Shown here: piece by piece, positions 18,641-27,764 of the stretch
Layout of the letters: each line of letters begins with the position of its first letter
Numbering within the stretch: the first letter of the stretch is position 1
Source of the DNA: Sphingobacteriaceae bacterium
Lineage (GTDB): Bacteria > Bacteroidota > Bacteroidia > B-17B0 > Aurantibacillaceae
DNA: 64,000 nucleotides
Assembly (NCBI GenBank): GCA_002319075.1
Contig: NVQB01000001.1
Location: 5,270,001-5,334,000 of the forward strand
Direction: 5' to 3'
Notes under the pieces: model-generated
Databases searched by the model: none
What the model saw: only the letters and a program-made list of their open reading frames with translations
Told to the model about the DNA's origin: nothing
Position numbers and translations under genes: made by a program

Positions 18641-21058
18641 TCAAGCTGCTTTTGTTGTGAGATCGTTAAAAATTGTGTCGAGGGTGGTGTTTAGCTCAAT
18701 ATTCTCAATGCTTGCATAATGCCCCTTTACGTTTTCATCTTTAAGAGATTGAAAAAGTTTAATGTACCTGGAATTAAGCTCCTCTATTGTTTTTGTATCC
18801 AGTTCTTTTTTACGGGCAAGAATCACTTCTGGTTTTGCGTAAAGAAAAAAGTTGAACTTAGGTCGCATCAGGAAACGAAATCCTCCGCGAATAAACGAAG
18901 TGGGAAGGATGATGTTACTGCGTTTACTGTCGTTTATAAAATCGTAATAGTAGCGATCGTACAATACAACGTAGCCGCGGCTCACGTATTTAAAATACAC
19001 TACAAACTGACCGAATAGATAGTCTGTGTAATAGTAGCTGAAACGTAATAATGATGAAAGAGCGCTTTTGTTACTTCCCTGGCGTGGCAGTCTGTTACCT
19101 GCTTCTTTTTCAGCAATAACTTTTCCTTTTGTTAGCGCGCTCAAGATGGGCAATACAGAGGGGCGGTGACGAATGACTACCACTCTTTTGCGGAGCTGTT
19201 TTTCAATTCTGTGTTTTACTTTTTCGATAACGGTAGATTTGCCCGCACCGTCTACGCCACTAAATGTAATGATCATGCCATTGAAGCGGAAGAAGCTGCG
19301 CATTGTATCTAACATATAGTTAAGGCGATTTTTTAAAGCACTGAAACCTTTGTTCACTTTATTTGATTTTAAAACAAGTCTTATGTAAGCAGCTTTATTT
19401 CCATGGTCGTCAATAAAAAAAGGAAGCAGTGCCTGGTCAATTTTCTGACCGGATTTTTCAAGCAAGTCAGCATATACTTTATATTTTTCAGGAATATTGC
19501 ATTCGTTAAGTGCGTAAAATAAACCAATGTAGCGCACGTTATCGAGTGTTTCAAGACAACGAATGCCAAAGGCGTTTACACTGGCATTTGCCAATAGCGT
19601 TTTTGCATCGAGCATTACCAGGTCTTTTCTTTTTATATTCCAGATCAAGTCAAGGCTTAGCATACTCCCGTCTTTGCAGATCAGCTGGTGATTAGCCATA
19701 AACGAGCTCTTTGTTGTTTTTAGTTTGCTCACCAGTGGATGGTTTAAAAGATATTTTTTTAACGTTTTGTTTAAAGATTCATCTACACATAGATCCACAT
19801 CAGAATATTTGTTGATGTTTTCAGGGAGAACATTCGGAAATTTTATCGCTGCGTAATTTTTCGCATTCAGGAAATCGAAAAGATCCAACAGAAGTACTTC
19901 TCTTTGTGTCTCCCAATTCAAAGCAAACTCGCTTAAGGCATCGTTCCAGGTGCTTAGTAACCAATTTACCTGTGTGTGCCAATTTTTTTGCTGTGAATAG
20001 ATCTGCAGATAATTTACGCAATTAAAAACGAGATAAAGTTGCAGGTACTCTTCTTTTGTGCCCTTGTCAAACTTAGAGAGCTTTGAAAAAGTGTTAGCAT
20101 CAATTTTCAGATCTATTTCATTTTTTATCTCCGACCAGCTTTTACGGTCTACGAGAATACCTTGTTGTATAATAAAATGAAACGCATCAAAGCCAAGTGG
20201 TCTCATAGGACTACTCAATTCCCAATCATAGATATGAAGTTTGTTATCGCACTCAAACATATTCCAGGGAGTAAAATCGCCATGACTTAAAGAGATTTCA
20301 GTTTCCGAAGTTTCATTGGTATGCCACATCATTTTTTCCAGTTTTCTAATCATCCCTTTTGGAATGCGCGGATCATTAAGCTCTTTCAAATAATTAAGAT
20401 CCTTTTTTAGTTTCGTCCAGCTACTTAGTTCATGAAGTGGTGTAAGAAAAGAGGATATTTCATTTAACTCCATCAATGCTGAAATATGCAGGGGAGTAAA
20501 ATGTTTTATTCTTACCCCGTCTTCAGAAATATCCGACAGCTCAAGAGTAGCTTCCGTTACCTTGATGGTGTCGGGGAAACAAAAATTGCGGATGTTAGAA
20601 GCGAACAGTCTGTCGAGCGCCTGTACTTCGTTTTGTATTAAGCGGGCAGCAGTTTCGGTAGTCGCAATTTTTTTGAAAGTGCCAAGGCCGTTAATCTCAT
20701 TGTATAGAACCGCTTTGTTATTAATGCCGGTAGTGCCTGTAAAAAGTGCCCAGTTTTTAAAACGCATAGCCAGCTGTGACTCCGCGCTGTGCTCTTCCAC
20801 GAATAAAGATCTGCTTTTAAAAACTAACTTATGCAGGCGGCATAAAAAGATCATTTTCACCAACAAATAAAATAAACCCGACTTGAGGCTCCCCAGGTTA
20901 TAAAACTTCAGGAACAAAGGAGTTTTTAGTTCAGCTGGCCATACCCAGCGGATAGAGCCGTCGGGGTTAAGTATGCTTAACAATTTTATTTCCTTTGAAT
21001 GTATGGCAGATTTTGTTTCCGAAACACTGTACCCTAATTTTTCGAAGATAGCTTTCAT
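18641..21058 (-). CDS. Fusion: APH-type kinase, nucleotidyltransferase-like domain, thymidylate kinase-like domain
   Basis: 805 residues, three parts. (1) About 80-360: an aminoglycoside/choline phosphotransferase-like fold with LSHGDFTPWNMF near 257 (catalytic Asp) and LHIYDWELSSP (metal-binding Asp). (2) About 395-500: a segment with YSDVDLCVD near 417, reminiscent of the nucleotidyltransferase D-x-D signature. (3) About 590-805: a P-loop domain starting ITFSGVDGAGKSTVI (Walker A near 600), with VLYDRYYYDFIND in the position of the thymidylate kinase DR-Y motif. No membrane segment. The fusion sits at the head of the second EPS transcription unit, so a role in phosphorylating sugars or lipid carriers is possible, but I cannot assign a substrate. 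Confidence 0.75.
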   Translation of the reverse strand: MKAIFEKLGYSVSETKSAIHSKEIKLLSILNPDGSIRWVWPAELKTPLFLKFYNLGSLKSGLFYLLVKMIFLCRLHKLVFKSRSLFVEEHSAESQLAMRFKNWALFTGTTGINNKAVLYNEINGLGTFKKIATTETAARLIQNEVQALDRLFASNIRNFCFPDTIKVTEATLELSDISEDGVRIKHFTPLHISALMELNEISSFLTPLHELSSWTKLKKDLNYLKELNDPRIPKGMIRKLEKMMWHTNETSETEISLSHGDFTPWNMFECDNKLHIYDWELSSPMRPLGFDAFHFIIQQGILVDRKSWSEIKNEIDLKIDANTFSKLSKFDKGTKEEYLQLYLVFNCVNYLQIYSQQKNWHTQVNWLLSTWNDALSEFALNWETQREVLLLDLFDFLNAKNYAAIKFPNVLPENINKYSDVDLCVDESLNKTLKKYLLNHPLVSKLKTTKSSFMANHQLICKDGSMLSLDLIWNIKRKDLVMLDAKTLLANASVNAFGIRCLETLDNVRYIGLFYALNECNIPEKYKVYADLLEKSGQKIDQALLPFFIDDHGNKAAYIRLVLKSNKVNKGFSALKNRLNYMLDTMRSFFRFNGMIITFSGVDGAGKSTVIEKVKHRIEKQLRKRVVVIRHRPSVLPILSALTKGKVIAEKEAGNRLPRQGSNKSALSSLLRFSYYYTDYLFGQFVVYFKYVSRGYVVLYDRYYYDFINDSKRSNIILPTSFIRGGFRFLMRPKFNFFLYAKPEVILARKKELDTKTIEELNSRYIKLFQSLKDENVKGHYASIENIELNTTLDTIFNDLTTKAA

Positions 21059-21085
21059 GAGTTGTTGATTTGATACTTATACCTT

Positions 21086-21100
21086 CCAAGTAGCTTGCCA
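21086..21100 (-). promoter_or_regulatory. Sigma-54-type promoter TGGCAAG-N4-TTGG
   Basis: Minus strand TGGCAAGCTACTTGG: GG and G spaced as in -24/-12 promoters. It begins 42 bp before the ATG at 21058; the palindrome at 21155 is 55 bp upstream. Confidence 0.6.
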
Positions 21101-21154
21101 TAAGTTCAAAGTGCTAATATTAAACCAATTACATGCTGAAAGAAGTGTTTATCA

Positions 21155-21169
21155 TTCCAATATTTGGAA
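21155..21169. promoter_or_regulatory. Palindrome TTCCA-N5-TGGAA
   Basis: Perfect arms around ATATT, in the 139-bp gap that separates the wzy-like gene from the fusion-kinase gene. Fixed 55-bp distance to the sigma-54-like element at 21100. Confidence 0.65.
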
Positions 21170-21197
21170 AACTAAAACGTTTGTTGGAATTAAACGA

Positions 21198-22490
21198 TTA
21201 AAAAGAAAGCTCTGGTCTTTTTCTTTTCAGGTAAAACTTCTGGCTTAATGTGAGGTGTGCAGAGTCTTTGAAGGAGACAGAAAAAATAAGGAGCTGGTAA
21301 AACAGAATGCCGTAGTTAGACTCGCCGAAAATACCAAATTCGGTAAATGAATTGATAACAATGGGAATAAGAATTCCGAAGACCATTAATTTTTTTTCTT
21401 TCTCAGCCGAAAGAAATCCGCGTATAGTAAAAATGATCTGGAAAATAACAATCGTAAGGCCAATAAAACCCAAACTCATCAACACCTGCATAAAAGTATT
21501 GTGTGTCATTTTACCTGGATATGTGTGAGTGCTTTGAAAATATTCTTTATAATCAATGCGCATAAAACCAAAGCCAAGCAGCGGCTCTCTTGGTAAGCCT
21601 TCATTGATGAGCGCAGTCCAAAAAGGTAAGCGACCGGTCATGCTCATCACCTCTTCCATTTTTTTGCTATCACCCCCTTTTAAAAAAACCTGGTTTACAG
21701 CTGCAGGAATGATCAGTAATACGCCCCCAATAATAGCGGCTTTGAGCTTTTTATTTTTCGATTGATTGATGTGAAAAAAAATAATCAACAAGCCACCGAT
21801 TAATGAACTCCTTGAGCCCGTCATGTACAGCGCATAAAAGATAACCAGCAGTTTGAACAAGGTCCACACTTTATTGTGATTTCTGTAGAGGTCAAAAATG
21901 AGACAAGCAACACCGGTACCTGCCAGCATTCCCAGTTCGTTGGGATTCATGATGTAGCCGCCCAGGCGCGATTCTTTTCCTCCGTCTGTTAACCGAAAAA
22001 AAGTATCAGGATCAACCCACATGCCGATTACAAAAACGCTAATGAGAATAAAAACAGTATTTCCCAGCTGGTGATACATTCTGATTTTATGACCCGGAAA
22101 ATATACATCCAGCAACATTAAACTCTTTACAAAGAAAAAGGCAAAGACCAGACTTTGAGTAGTCATTAACCACTGCAGGGCGCTGAAGCCTGGATTGGTA
22201 CTCCAGGTAAAGGACGCAAGACCAAGCAGTAAATACCCCAGGTATAGAACCGGGGCAAATACATTTATGTACTTTAACGAATCGGCGGCTCCATAGCGGA
22301 TAATTTTTTTATACGCCACAATCGAAGAGATCATTACCCCCATTCGTCCTACTACTTTTATTCCCCTTGTAATAATCACATTTTCGCTCCAGGTAAAAAA
22401 GCAAGCCACCATTAATAATAAGATCACAAAAAGAAAACGATCCATCTTCTTCAGGAACTCAGCATGCTCTTTATTTGAATCTGTCGTCAT
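21198..22490 (-). CDS. O-antigen polymerase/ligase-like membrane protein (Wzy type)
   Basis: 430 residues with about ten membrane segments and one larger extracytoplasmic loop (about 265-320). The TGSRSSLIGGLLIIFF segment is typical of the O-antigen ligase/polymerase superfamily, and a G-FGF-type stretch (REPLLGFGFMRIDY) lies in the loop, with a His-containing QSTHTYPGKMTHNTFMQ just after it. In a Wzx/Wzy-type locus this protein polymerises flipped repeat units on the periplasmic face. The ATG at 22490 is preceded by an in-frame GTG; the gene starts 5 bp after the previous stop, last in the first EPS transcription unit. Confidence 0.85.
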   Translation of the reverse strand: MTTDSNKEHAEFLKKMDRFLFVILLLMVACFFTWSENVIITRGIKVVGRMGVMISSIVAYKKIIRYGAADSLKYINVFAPVLYLGYLLLGLASFTWSTNPGFSALQWLMTTQSLVFAFFFVKSLMLLDVYFPGHKIRMYHQLGNTVFILISVFVIGMWVDPDTFFRLTDGGKESRLGGYIMNPNELGMLAGTGVACLIFDLYRNHNKVWTLFKLLVIFYALYMTGSRSSLIGGLLIIFFHINQSKNKKLKAAIIGGVLLIIPAAVNQVFLKGGDSKKMEEVMSMTGRLPFWTALINEGLPREPLLGFGFMRIDYKEYFQSTHTYPGKMTHNTFMQVLMSLGFIGLTIVIFQIIFTIRGFLSAEKEKKLMVFGILIPIVINSFTEFGIFGESNYGILFYQLLIFSVSFKDSAHLTLSQKFYLKRKRPELSF

Positions 22491-22495
22491 CACTT

Positions 22496-23608
22496 TTATG
22501 CGGCGTAAAGCGTTCCGAAATCCCTGAGGATTTTTTTCCAGTTAAATTCGCTGCTTACCATTTTTTGTGCATTATCCGAATATGCTTCAAGTTTATTTTC
22601 CTGCCAGAGAGCGTAAAAGGTTTGGAGTGCGCTGCATATTGAAGGAGCATCATTGTTCGGCAATACTATTCCCGATCTATAACGCGTTACTTGTTCTGCC
22701 ACATTTGTTGCTTTGCTTATCATACAAGGAATGCCAAGGCTCGAGGCTTCCAGTACTGATGAAGGTAATCCTTCGTTCCTTGATGGATGCGCAAACAAAT
22801 GCATTTTGCTAATCAACAGATCTTTCTCTTTTCCAAAAACGCCTCCAAATAAAATCACTTTATCACGTAAATTTTTACGCCTTACTTCCAGCTCAAACTT
22901 TTTCCTGTCTGTACCGTCACCAATGATCCACAGTTTGCTATGACTATGGGTTTTATTAAATGTCTCAAATGCATTGAGTAAAAGATCGAGCCCTTTAGTA
23001 TACACATCTAACCTGCCAACAAAGCCAACAATAAATTCTGAGCCTTTTTTATATTCATGTTCTTCTCTAACGGTGTGTACTTCGTATCCGTAAGGAAGCA
23101 GGCAGGTTTTGCCGGACTGGTAAATTTTACCAAGTCCCTCCACTTCGCTTTGTCCAATGCAATGAATTTTTGAAGCCCTTTTAAGCATAGGCTTTTCGAA
23201 TAAACTAAAATAAAGGCGTTTTGTGAAAAAGCTTCGGTTCATGGCTATGGTGTTATAAGCCCCATGTGGCGTGAATACAAAGGTTAACTTGTTTTTTGCA
23301 AACAGTTTCGAAAGTGAGGAGAAGGCAGGAATCCATCCTCCATGTACATGAAAGATCGTATCCTTACCCTTTGCTTCAATAGCTTTAACCAGGCGTGCAT
23401 CCACTTTAAAAGGATTGCGGTGCGATTTGTAGAGACGCGTGATAAAATTACGTTCGTCGTAATTTACTGTTGTTTCTTTGGTAATACCCCAAACACTCAC
23501 GTTGATACCCGCATTGAACTGGTAAGTTGCCAACTGATAAACCACTTTGTTTACCCCGTTCATGCGGTTGGGATTAGCTTTTCCTAAAACGACGTGTATT
23601 ATTTCCAT
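22496..23608 (-). CDS. Glycosyltransferase family 4
   Basis: 370 residues. GT-B features: EIIHVVLGKANPNRMNGVNKVV at the N-terminus, FHVHGGWIPAF, VGFVGRLDVYTKGLDLLL (about 193-210) and HPSRNEGLPSSVLEASSLGIPCM (about 278-300) with the E-x7-E site. It overlaps the flippase gene by 10 bp, indicating tight coupling. A sugar-adding enzyme of the EPS repeat; donor unknown. Confidence 0.88.
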   Translation of the reverse strand: MEIIHVVLGKANPNRMNGVNKVVYQLATYQFNAGINVSVWGITKETTVNYDERNFITRLYKSHRNPFKVDARLVKAIEAKGKDTIFHVHGGWIPAFSSLSKLFAKNKLTFVFTPHGAYNTIAMNRSFFTKRLYFSLFEKPMLKRASKIHCIGQSEVEGLGKIYQSGKTCLLPYGYEVHTVREEHEYKKGSEFIVGFVGRLDVYTKGLDLLLNAFETFNKTHSHSKLWIIGDGTDRKKFELEVRRKNLRDKVILFGGVFGKEKDLLISKMHLFAHPSRNEGLPSSVLEASSLGIPCMISKATNVAEQVTRYRSGIVLPNNDAPSICSALQTFYALWQENKLEAYSDNAQKMVSSEFNWKKILRDFGTLYAA

Positions 23609-24834
23609 AAGTAAAATTTGTTTTTGTTGAGTTGATACTGCCAGTATAACAGCATTAACAGCTGGTTAAGAATAAGCCCGGCAAGTACACCACCTAAGTG
23701 CCAGCGCTGAATTAAGAAATTATAGGTAGCAAAACTGAAGAGGAAGGATAAAAGATAGCCTATAAAGAAACTACGATTAAGTATAAGCATGCGCACACTC
23801 ATGCGAATGGGGTAACCAATAAAGATGATAAAATATAAAAACGACATGCCCTGCACGAGATACCCATACTCAGCATATTTAGAGCCTCCTGCCAAACTTA
23901 TAAAAGAGGTCGAAAAAATACAAAGCAGCAAAAGAACCGCACCAAAAGCGAAAGCACCTTTAACCGTTACGGAACGAAGATAGACTTTAGAGTCTGACAC
24001 AGAATGTGTATACAACCGCGTAGCCTGTGGCAATACATAATTTTCGAAAGTTTGAAGCATAACGTTAAGCACACCGAACAGTGACTGCACAAGACGCAAT
24101 GCTCCCAGCGCCTCGATGCCAATAAGTACACCAGACATAAGAACAAACAAGTTACCAGAGCCCCATTGCAGCACTGCTACAAGAAATAACCAACTTCCCT
24201 GCGTTACATGCATCTTTATATGTTGTCGCCAGTTTTTAAAGTTGAAGAAGCTGAACTCCGCATAAAGAAGTGAAAAAAAGATCGCGGGTAAATAAGCAAG
24301 ACCAGTATAAAGCAAAACGCCTGAAAGTTCTGTCAGTTCAGAGTAATAAAGAACTCCAATGGCGCAAAACTGCGATAAAGCCAAGAGTGAGTCAACCAGA
24401 AAAGCTTTTTTCGTTTTGGCTTGAGCAAGAAATGATTTCCGGAAAAAATCATGAAGTATAAATCCTGCCGAGAGTAAACTCACATAAAGAATAAAAGGCC
24501 GAAGTTCTGAAAAGAAACTTATGTTACTGAATAAGCAAAGGCAAGCAACAGATAAAAAGGTAAGCAGGAGCTGAAATGCCAGGCAAAATGACGTATAGGA
24601 CCTGTTGTTTTCTGCGGAAGAAACATTCACCTGGAAGGGCTGGATGATCAAAGCATTTGTAATACTGATGATCAGAAAGTTTACCAATATAACTGTTGAG
24701 TAAATGCCAAAATCACGCGCGCTAAGTAAACGGGCAAAAAACAAAGTCGACAGGAAGCTTGTAGCGCTGTAAATACCCTGATCGCCAAGAACCAGGAATC
24801 TATTAGAGTTTATTATGCGCTTTAAACTTTTCAT
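23599..24834 (-). CDS. Polysaccharide flippase, Wzx/MATE-like
   Basis: 411 residues, 11-12 hydrophobic segments with no large soluble domain. It begins RIINSNRFLVLGDQGIYSATSFLSTLFFARLLSARDFGIY, a start typical of Wzx proteins (a family often annotated as polysaccharide biosynthesis protein). Wzx moves undecaprenyl-PP-linked repeat units across the inner membrane. It overlaps the co-polymerase gene by 4 bp upstream and the GT gene by 10 bp downstream. Confidence 0.87.
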   Translation of the reverse strand: MKSLKRIINSNRFLVLGDQGIYSATSFLSTLFFARLLSARDFGIYSTVILVNFLIISITNALIIQPFQVNVSSAENNRSYTSFCLAFQLLLTFLSVACLCLFSNISFFSELRPFILYVSLLSAGFILHDFFRKSFLAQAKTKKAFLVDSLLALSQFCAIGVLYYSELTELSGVLLYTGLAYLPAIFFSLLYAEFSFFNFKNWRQHIKMHVTQGSWLFLVAVLQWGSGNLFVLMSGVLIGIEALGALRLVQSLFGVLNVMLQTFENYVLPQATRLYTHSVSDSKVYLRSVTVKGAFAFGAVLLLLCIFSTSFISLAGGSKYAEYGYLVQGMSFLYFIIFIGYPIRMSVRMLILNRSFFIGYLLSFLFSFATYNFLIQRWHLGGVLAGLILNQLLMLLYWQYQLNKNKFYLWK

Positions 24835-27014
24835 TTTTTAAGAAGAGAGAGTTTACTTACAAGTGATTTTACACAGGCAACACTTTGTTTAATAACACCC
24901 GGGTTGTATCCTGCACGGTTTAACACAAACCAAACATCAGGAAGTTGATATTCTTCTTTAAGAAGATCCATCTTTGTGATCTGTTTGGAAGAAGTTCTCC
25001 GCGAGTCCAGTACAACAAGGTTGCTCGAAGACACGCTCATCAATAACAGTCCTATTTTTTCATCCGCAAGAGATTGATTATTTACAACAACAACATCGCA
25101 TTCTGCAAGAAATGAATCTAAGCAGGCTTTCATTTTTATTTTTGAATACCTTGTGAACTCCGGCGGTGTAAGGTCTACGTAAAGCAGATTCTCCATAGCA
25201 GGTTTAACATGCAGGTTATTTAAATTGCCGGCCGCGTCTGCCAGTACTACTTTTCTACCTTGTAAGACCAATGCTTCGGCCAGATGCAAAGCATGAAAAT
25301 GCGCACCTTCTTTTAAGGAGGCGGAGGAAAAGGTCACAGTAGTTTGATTCTGAATAATTTTCTTTAATTCTAACTGAATGCTCTCTTTCAAAAAATGATT
25401 TTCCGTCGCCTGGTTTCCAGTAAGAAACGGCGTGCAGATAGCGACAGGTGTTGCAGAACTGGTTTGAATGGTGTAAACATCGTTAACTTTTGCTTTTGCA
25501 AAATGAACACTGTAAATAATGACTACTGATCCTAACAGAGCTAGCAGCGCTGATACAATGACAATGATGGAACGGTTAGGCGAAACCGGCGCGTTAGAAA
25601 TTTCACCGAATGAAATAATTTTGTGAAAGGCGATCTTGGCCGATTGAGCTATTTCCGCTTCAATTTTCTTTTCATTTAAAAAATTATAGGAGCCCTGAAG
25701 TAAGTCAAAATCACGGTTCAGAATCATGAGCATTTTCTCTTTTTCAGGAACATCTACAAATACTTCTTCGGCTGCCTTAATATCGGCGTTAAGTTGTTCG
25801 TATTTTACTTCCAGGTTCTTGCGGGTGTTGTTAATACTTTCAATCAAATAACTTGTAAGGTCTTTTATCTTTTCGTCTATTACCTTCACGCGCTCGTCGT
25901 TGCCAGTATATACAAGCAGAAGGTCTTTTTTATCTGCCTGTAATTTTTTAATATTCTTCACCATTTCAGTGGAGAGCAGATCGTTGAAGGCTTCAAAGTT
26001 GGGAGCTAGTTCCAAAAAATTCCCTTGTCCTGAACGGATGTAGTTGTTCAGATCTTCAATGGCAAGAAGGCTCATCTTCATATTTGTTTGTTGCACTTTT
26101 AACTGCGAAAGTTTTCTCAAATCTGTTTCTGTTTCCTGGCGGATGTTGGTGATGCTTTTTTCATTCCTGTAATCTTCTATTTTATTTTCTGACTCTGCGA
26201 GTTTATCACCGGCGTCTTTAATTTGTTTGTCAAGAAATAACACCGTAGTATTGGCTGCCTTGTATTTGTTTTCAATGTAATCGTAGATATAGGTTTCGGC
26301 GAGCTTGTTCACAAAGAGAGCAGCTTTTTCAGGGACATTGCTCTTAATGTTGATGCGGATTACAGGTACATCCTTGTCTACGGGAACAATGTCAAGCGTC
26401 TTGTTTATTTTGGCAAGCAATTTTTGCTGACTTAAAAATTCAAATTCATAAGTATCTGCCAGTTTTGCATCTGCTTTATTCTTTAAGAATTCTTTGTTTA
26501 GTGAAACAAAAAAAGTACCATAGGGAAAAGCCAGTGGCTTGTCAAACATGCCGGTTAAGGGCAGCAAAGAACCCGGTAAAAGCAGTTCATACATTTTGGG
26601 AGAAATAACTTTTAGCTTATAGCGTTTGTCTTTTGCTTTTTCAGAAGTGAAAGTACCTTCAACCAGGATGGGCGAATTGCCAAATAGCTCAACCGATTGC
26701 ACATCGCCAACGCGGTAGATCTCGAAATTAAAATTCAACCCCTCTAAGGTTTTCTCCAGGAGTGCAGTTGATTTTAAAACTTCAATTTCGCCGGCAATTT
26801 TATTTGCTGAGGCAAATACGTCGAAATTTTTAAAGAGGTTGCTGTGGGGAACGCCTTCATTGGCATCTGCAAGCTTCAGCTTAGCAGTGCTTTCATACAT
26901 AGGAGTTACATAGTTAAGGTACTTTTTCGCAAATAGAACCGCTGCAATAACTACCAGAAGTACCAGCGGAAATCCTCTCAGGAACGGTTTTAATATGCGT
27001 AAATTCTCTTCCAT
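24831..27014 (-). CDS. Wzc-like polysaccharide co-polymerase with degenerate kinase domain
   Basis: 727 residues. N-terminal Wzz domain: TM at about 15-32, then the periplasmic part to about 475 with long coiled-coil stretches (250-430), second TM at about 485-505. A C-terminal Rossmann-like domain (about 540-727) aligns with bacterial tyrosine kinases, but the Walker A region (usually EGKST) reads SASLKEGAHFHALHLAEAL near 565, lacking the GKS/T; Walker A' (VVLADAAGN) is only partly kept and Walker B (VVVVNNQSL) lacks Asp. No C-terminal Tyr cluster is seen. It should regulate EPS chain length or export with the Wza-like lipoprotein, but without autophosphorylation. The first EPS transcription unit places it between wza and wzx. 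Confidence 0.85.
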   Translation of the reverse strand: MEENLRILKPFLRGFPLVLLVVIAAVLFAKKYLNYVTPMYESTAKLKLADANEGVPHSNLFKNFDVFASANKIAGEIEVLKSTALLEKTLEGLNFNFEIYRVGDVQSVELFGNSPILVEGTFTSEKAKDKRYKLKVISPKMYELLLPGSLLPLTGMFDKPLAFPYGTFFVSLNKEFLKNKADAKLADTYEFEFLSQQKLLAKINKTLDIVPVDKDVPVIRINIKSNVPEKAALFVNKLAETYIYDYIENKYKAANTTVLFLDKQIKDAGDKLAESENKIEDYRNEKSITNIRQETETDLRKLSQLKVQQTNMKMSLLAIEDLNNYIRSGQGNFLELAPNFEAFNDLLSTEMVKNIKKLQADKKDLLLVYTGNDERVKVIDEKIKDLTSYLIESINNTRKNLEVKYEQLNADIKAAEEVFVDVPEKEKMLMILNRDFDLLQGSYNFLNEKKIEAEIAQSAKIAFHKIISFGEISNAPVSPNRSIIVIVSALLALLGSVVIIYSVHFAKAKVNDVYTIQTSSATPVAICTPFLTGNQATENHFLKESIQLELKKIIQNQTTVTFSSASLKEGAHFHALHLAEALVLQGRKVVLADAAGNLNNLHVKPAMENLLYVDLTPPEFTRYSKIKMKACLDSFLAECDVVVVNNQSLADEKIGLLLMSVSSSNLVVLDSRRTSSKQITKMDLLKEEYQLPDVWFVLNRAGYNPGVIKQSVACVKSLVSKLSLLKK

Positions 27015-27019
27015 GTTTT

Positions 27020-27763
27020 TTAAAATAAGCCAAAAATAATTGCTGCTGCGCTAATCGCTGTTGTAAAAGGAATAATGGTTGCTATGCGTTTATCAAATGT
27101 TTTGTATTTTTTGGAAGGCACAATGATGACATCACCGGGTTGTAAAGCAAGATTTTGATTCAGATAGTCTTTGTCGTGAGTCAGGTCAATGTTGGTTACC
27201 CAAACATCGGCGCCATGCTGACGTAGTACTTTCACTTTTTTAAGGTTGGCATAAAATTCAAAACCTCCTACACGGGCTACCATGTCTAATAAATTGTTGT
27301 GTTCTTTATCAACAGTTATAACACCCGGACTTTTAACTTCACCTAATAAAGTAATTTGTTTGTTCAATACCTTCACATCTACTACAGGATTCAAGATCCA
27401 CTGAGCCAACATTTTTTTTAAGGTGTCTTTTAGTTCTATTACTGTTTTTCCGAGGACCTGAAATTTGCCAAGTTTTGGGAGTTCAATATTTCCGTTTGCA
27501 TCCACCAGCAGCCACTTGCCGTACACTTCGTTTGAATTATAAATTCCGTAGGTAGAACCTACACTCACTTCATCTTGTCCCCATACGCTGATGGAGATCT
27601 TATCGTCCTCGCGGATGGTGTATTGGTAAACTGCATTGTAGGCAAATACCGAATCTGCAGCATGCTGCCCGGCCTTTACGGTAGCGCGGTTCTGAACAAG
27701 CAGGTTTTGGTTTTTACAGGAAACCACTACCAGGATGGTAAGTATGTAAAGAATAGTTTTCAT
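27020..27763 (-). CDS. Wza-like outer-membrane polysaccharide export lipoprotein
   Basis: 247 residues. Lipoprotein signal peptide MKTILYILTILVVVSC with the lipobox Cys16. The polysaccharide-export domain is at about 45-130 (YQYTIREDDKISISVWG, then LLVDANGNIELPKLGKF), followed by an SLBB domain (ITLLGEVKSPGVITV, LLDMVARVGGFEFYANL). A C-terminal hydrophobic stretch (TIIPFTTAISAAAIIFGLF) may insert in a membrane. It should form the outer-membrane channel for EPS together with the co-polymerase encoded 5 bp downstream. It starts 1 bp after the receiver gene. Confidence 0.9.
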   Translation of the reverse strand: MKTILYILTILVVVSCKNQNLLVQNRATVKAGQHAADSVFAYNAVYQYTIREDDKISISVWGQDEVSVGSTYGIYNSNEVYGKWLLVDANGNIELPKLGKFQVLGKTVIELKDTLKKMLAQWILNPVVDVKVLNKQITLLGEVKSPGVITVDKEHNNLLDMVARVGGFEFYANLKKVKVLRQHGADVWVTNIDLTHDKDYLNQNLALQPGDVIIVPSKKYKTFDKRIATIIPFTTAISAAAIIFGLF

Positions 27764-27764
27764 T

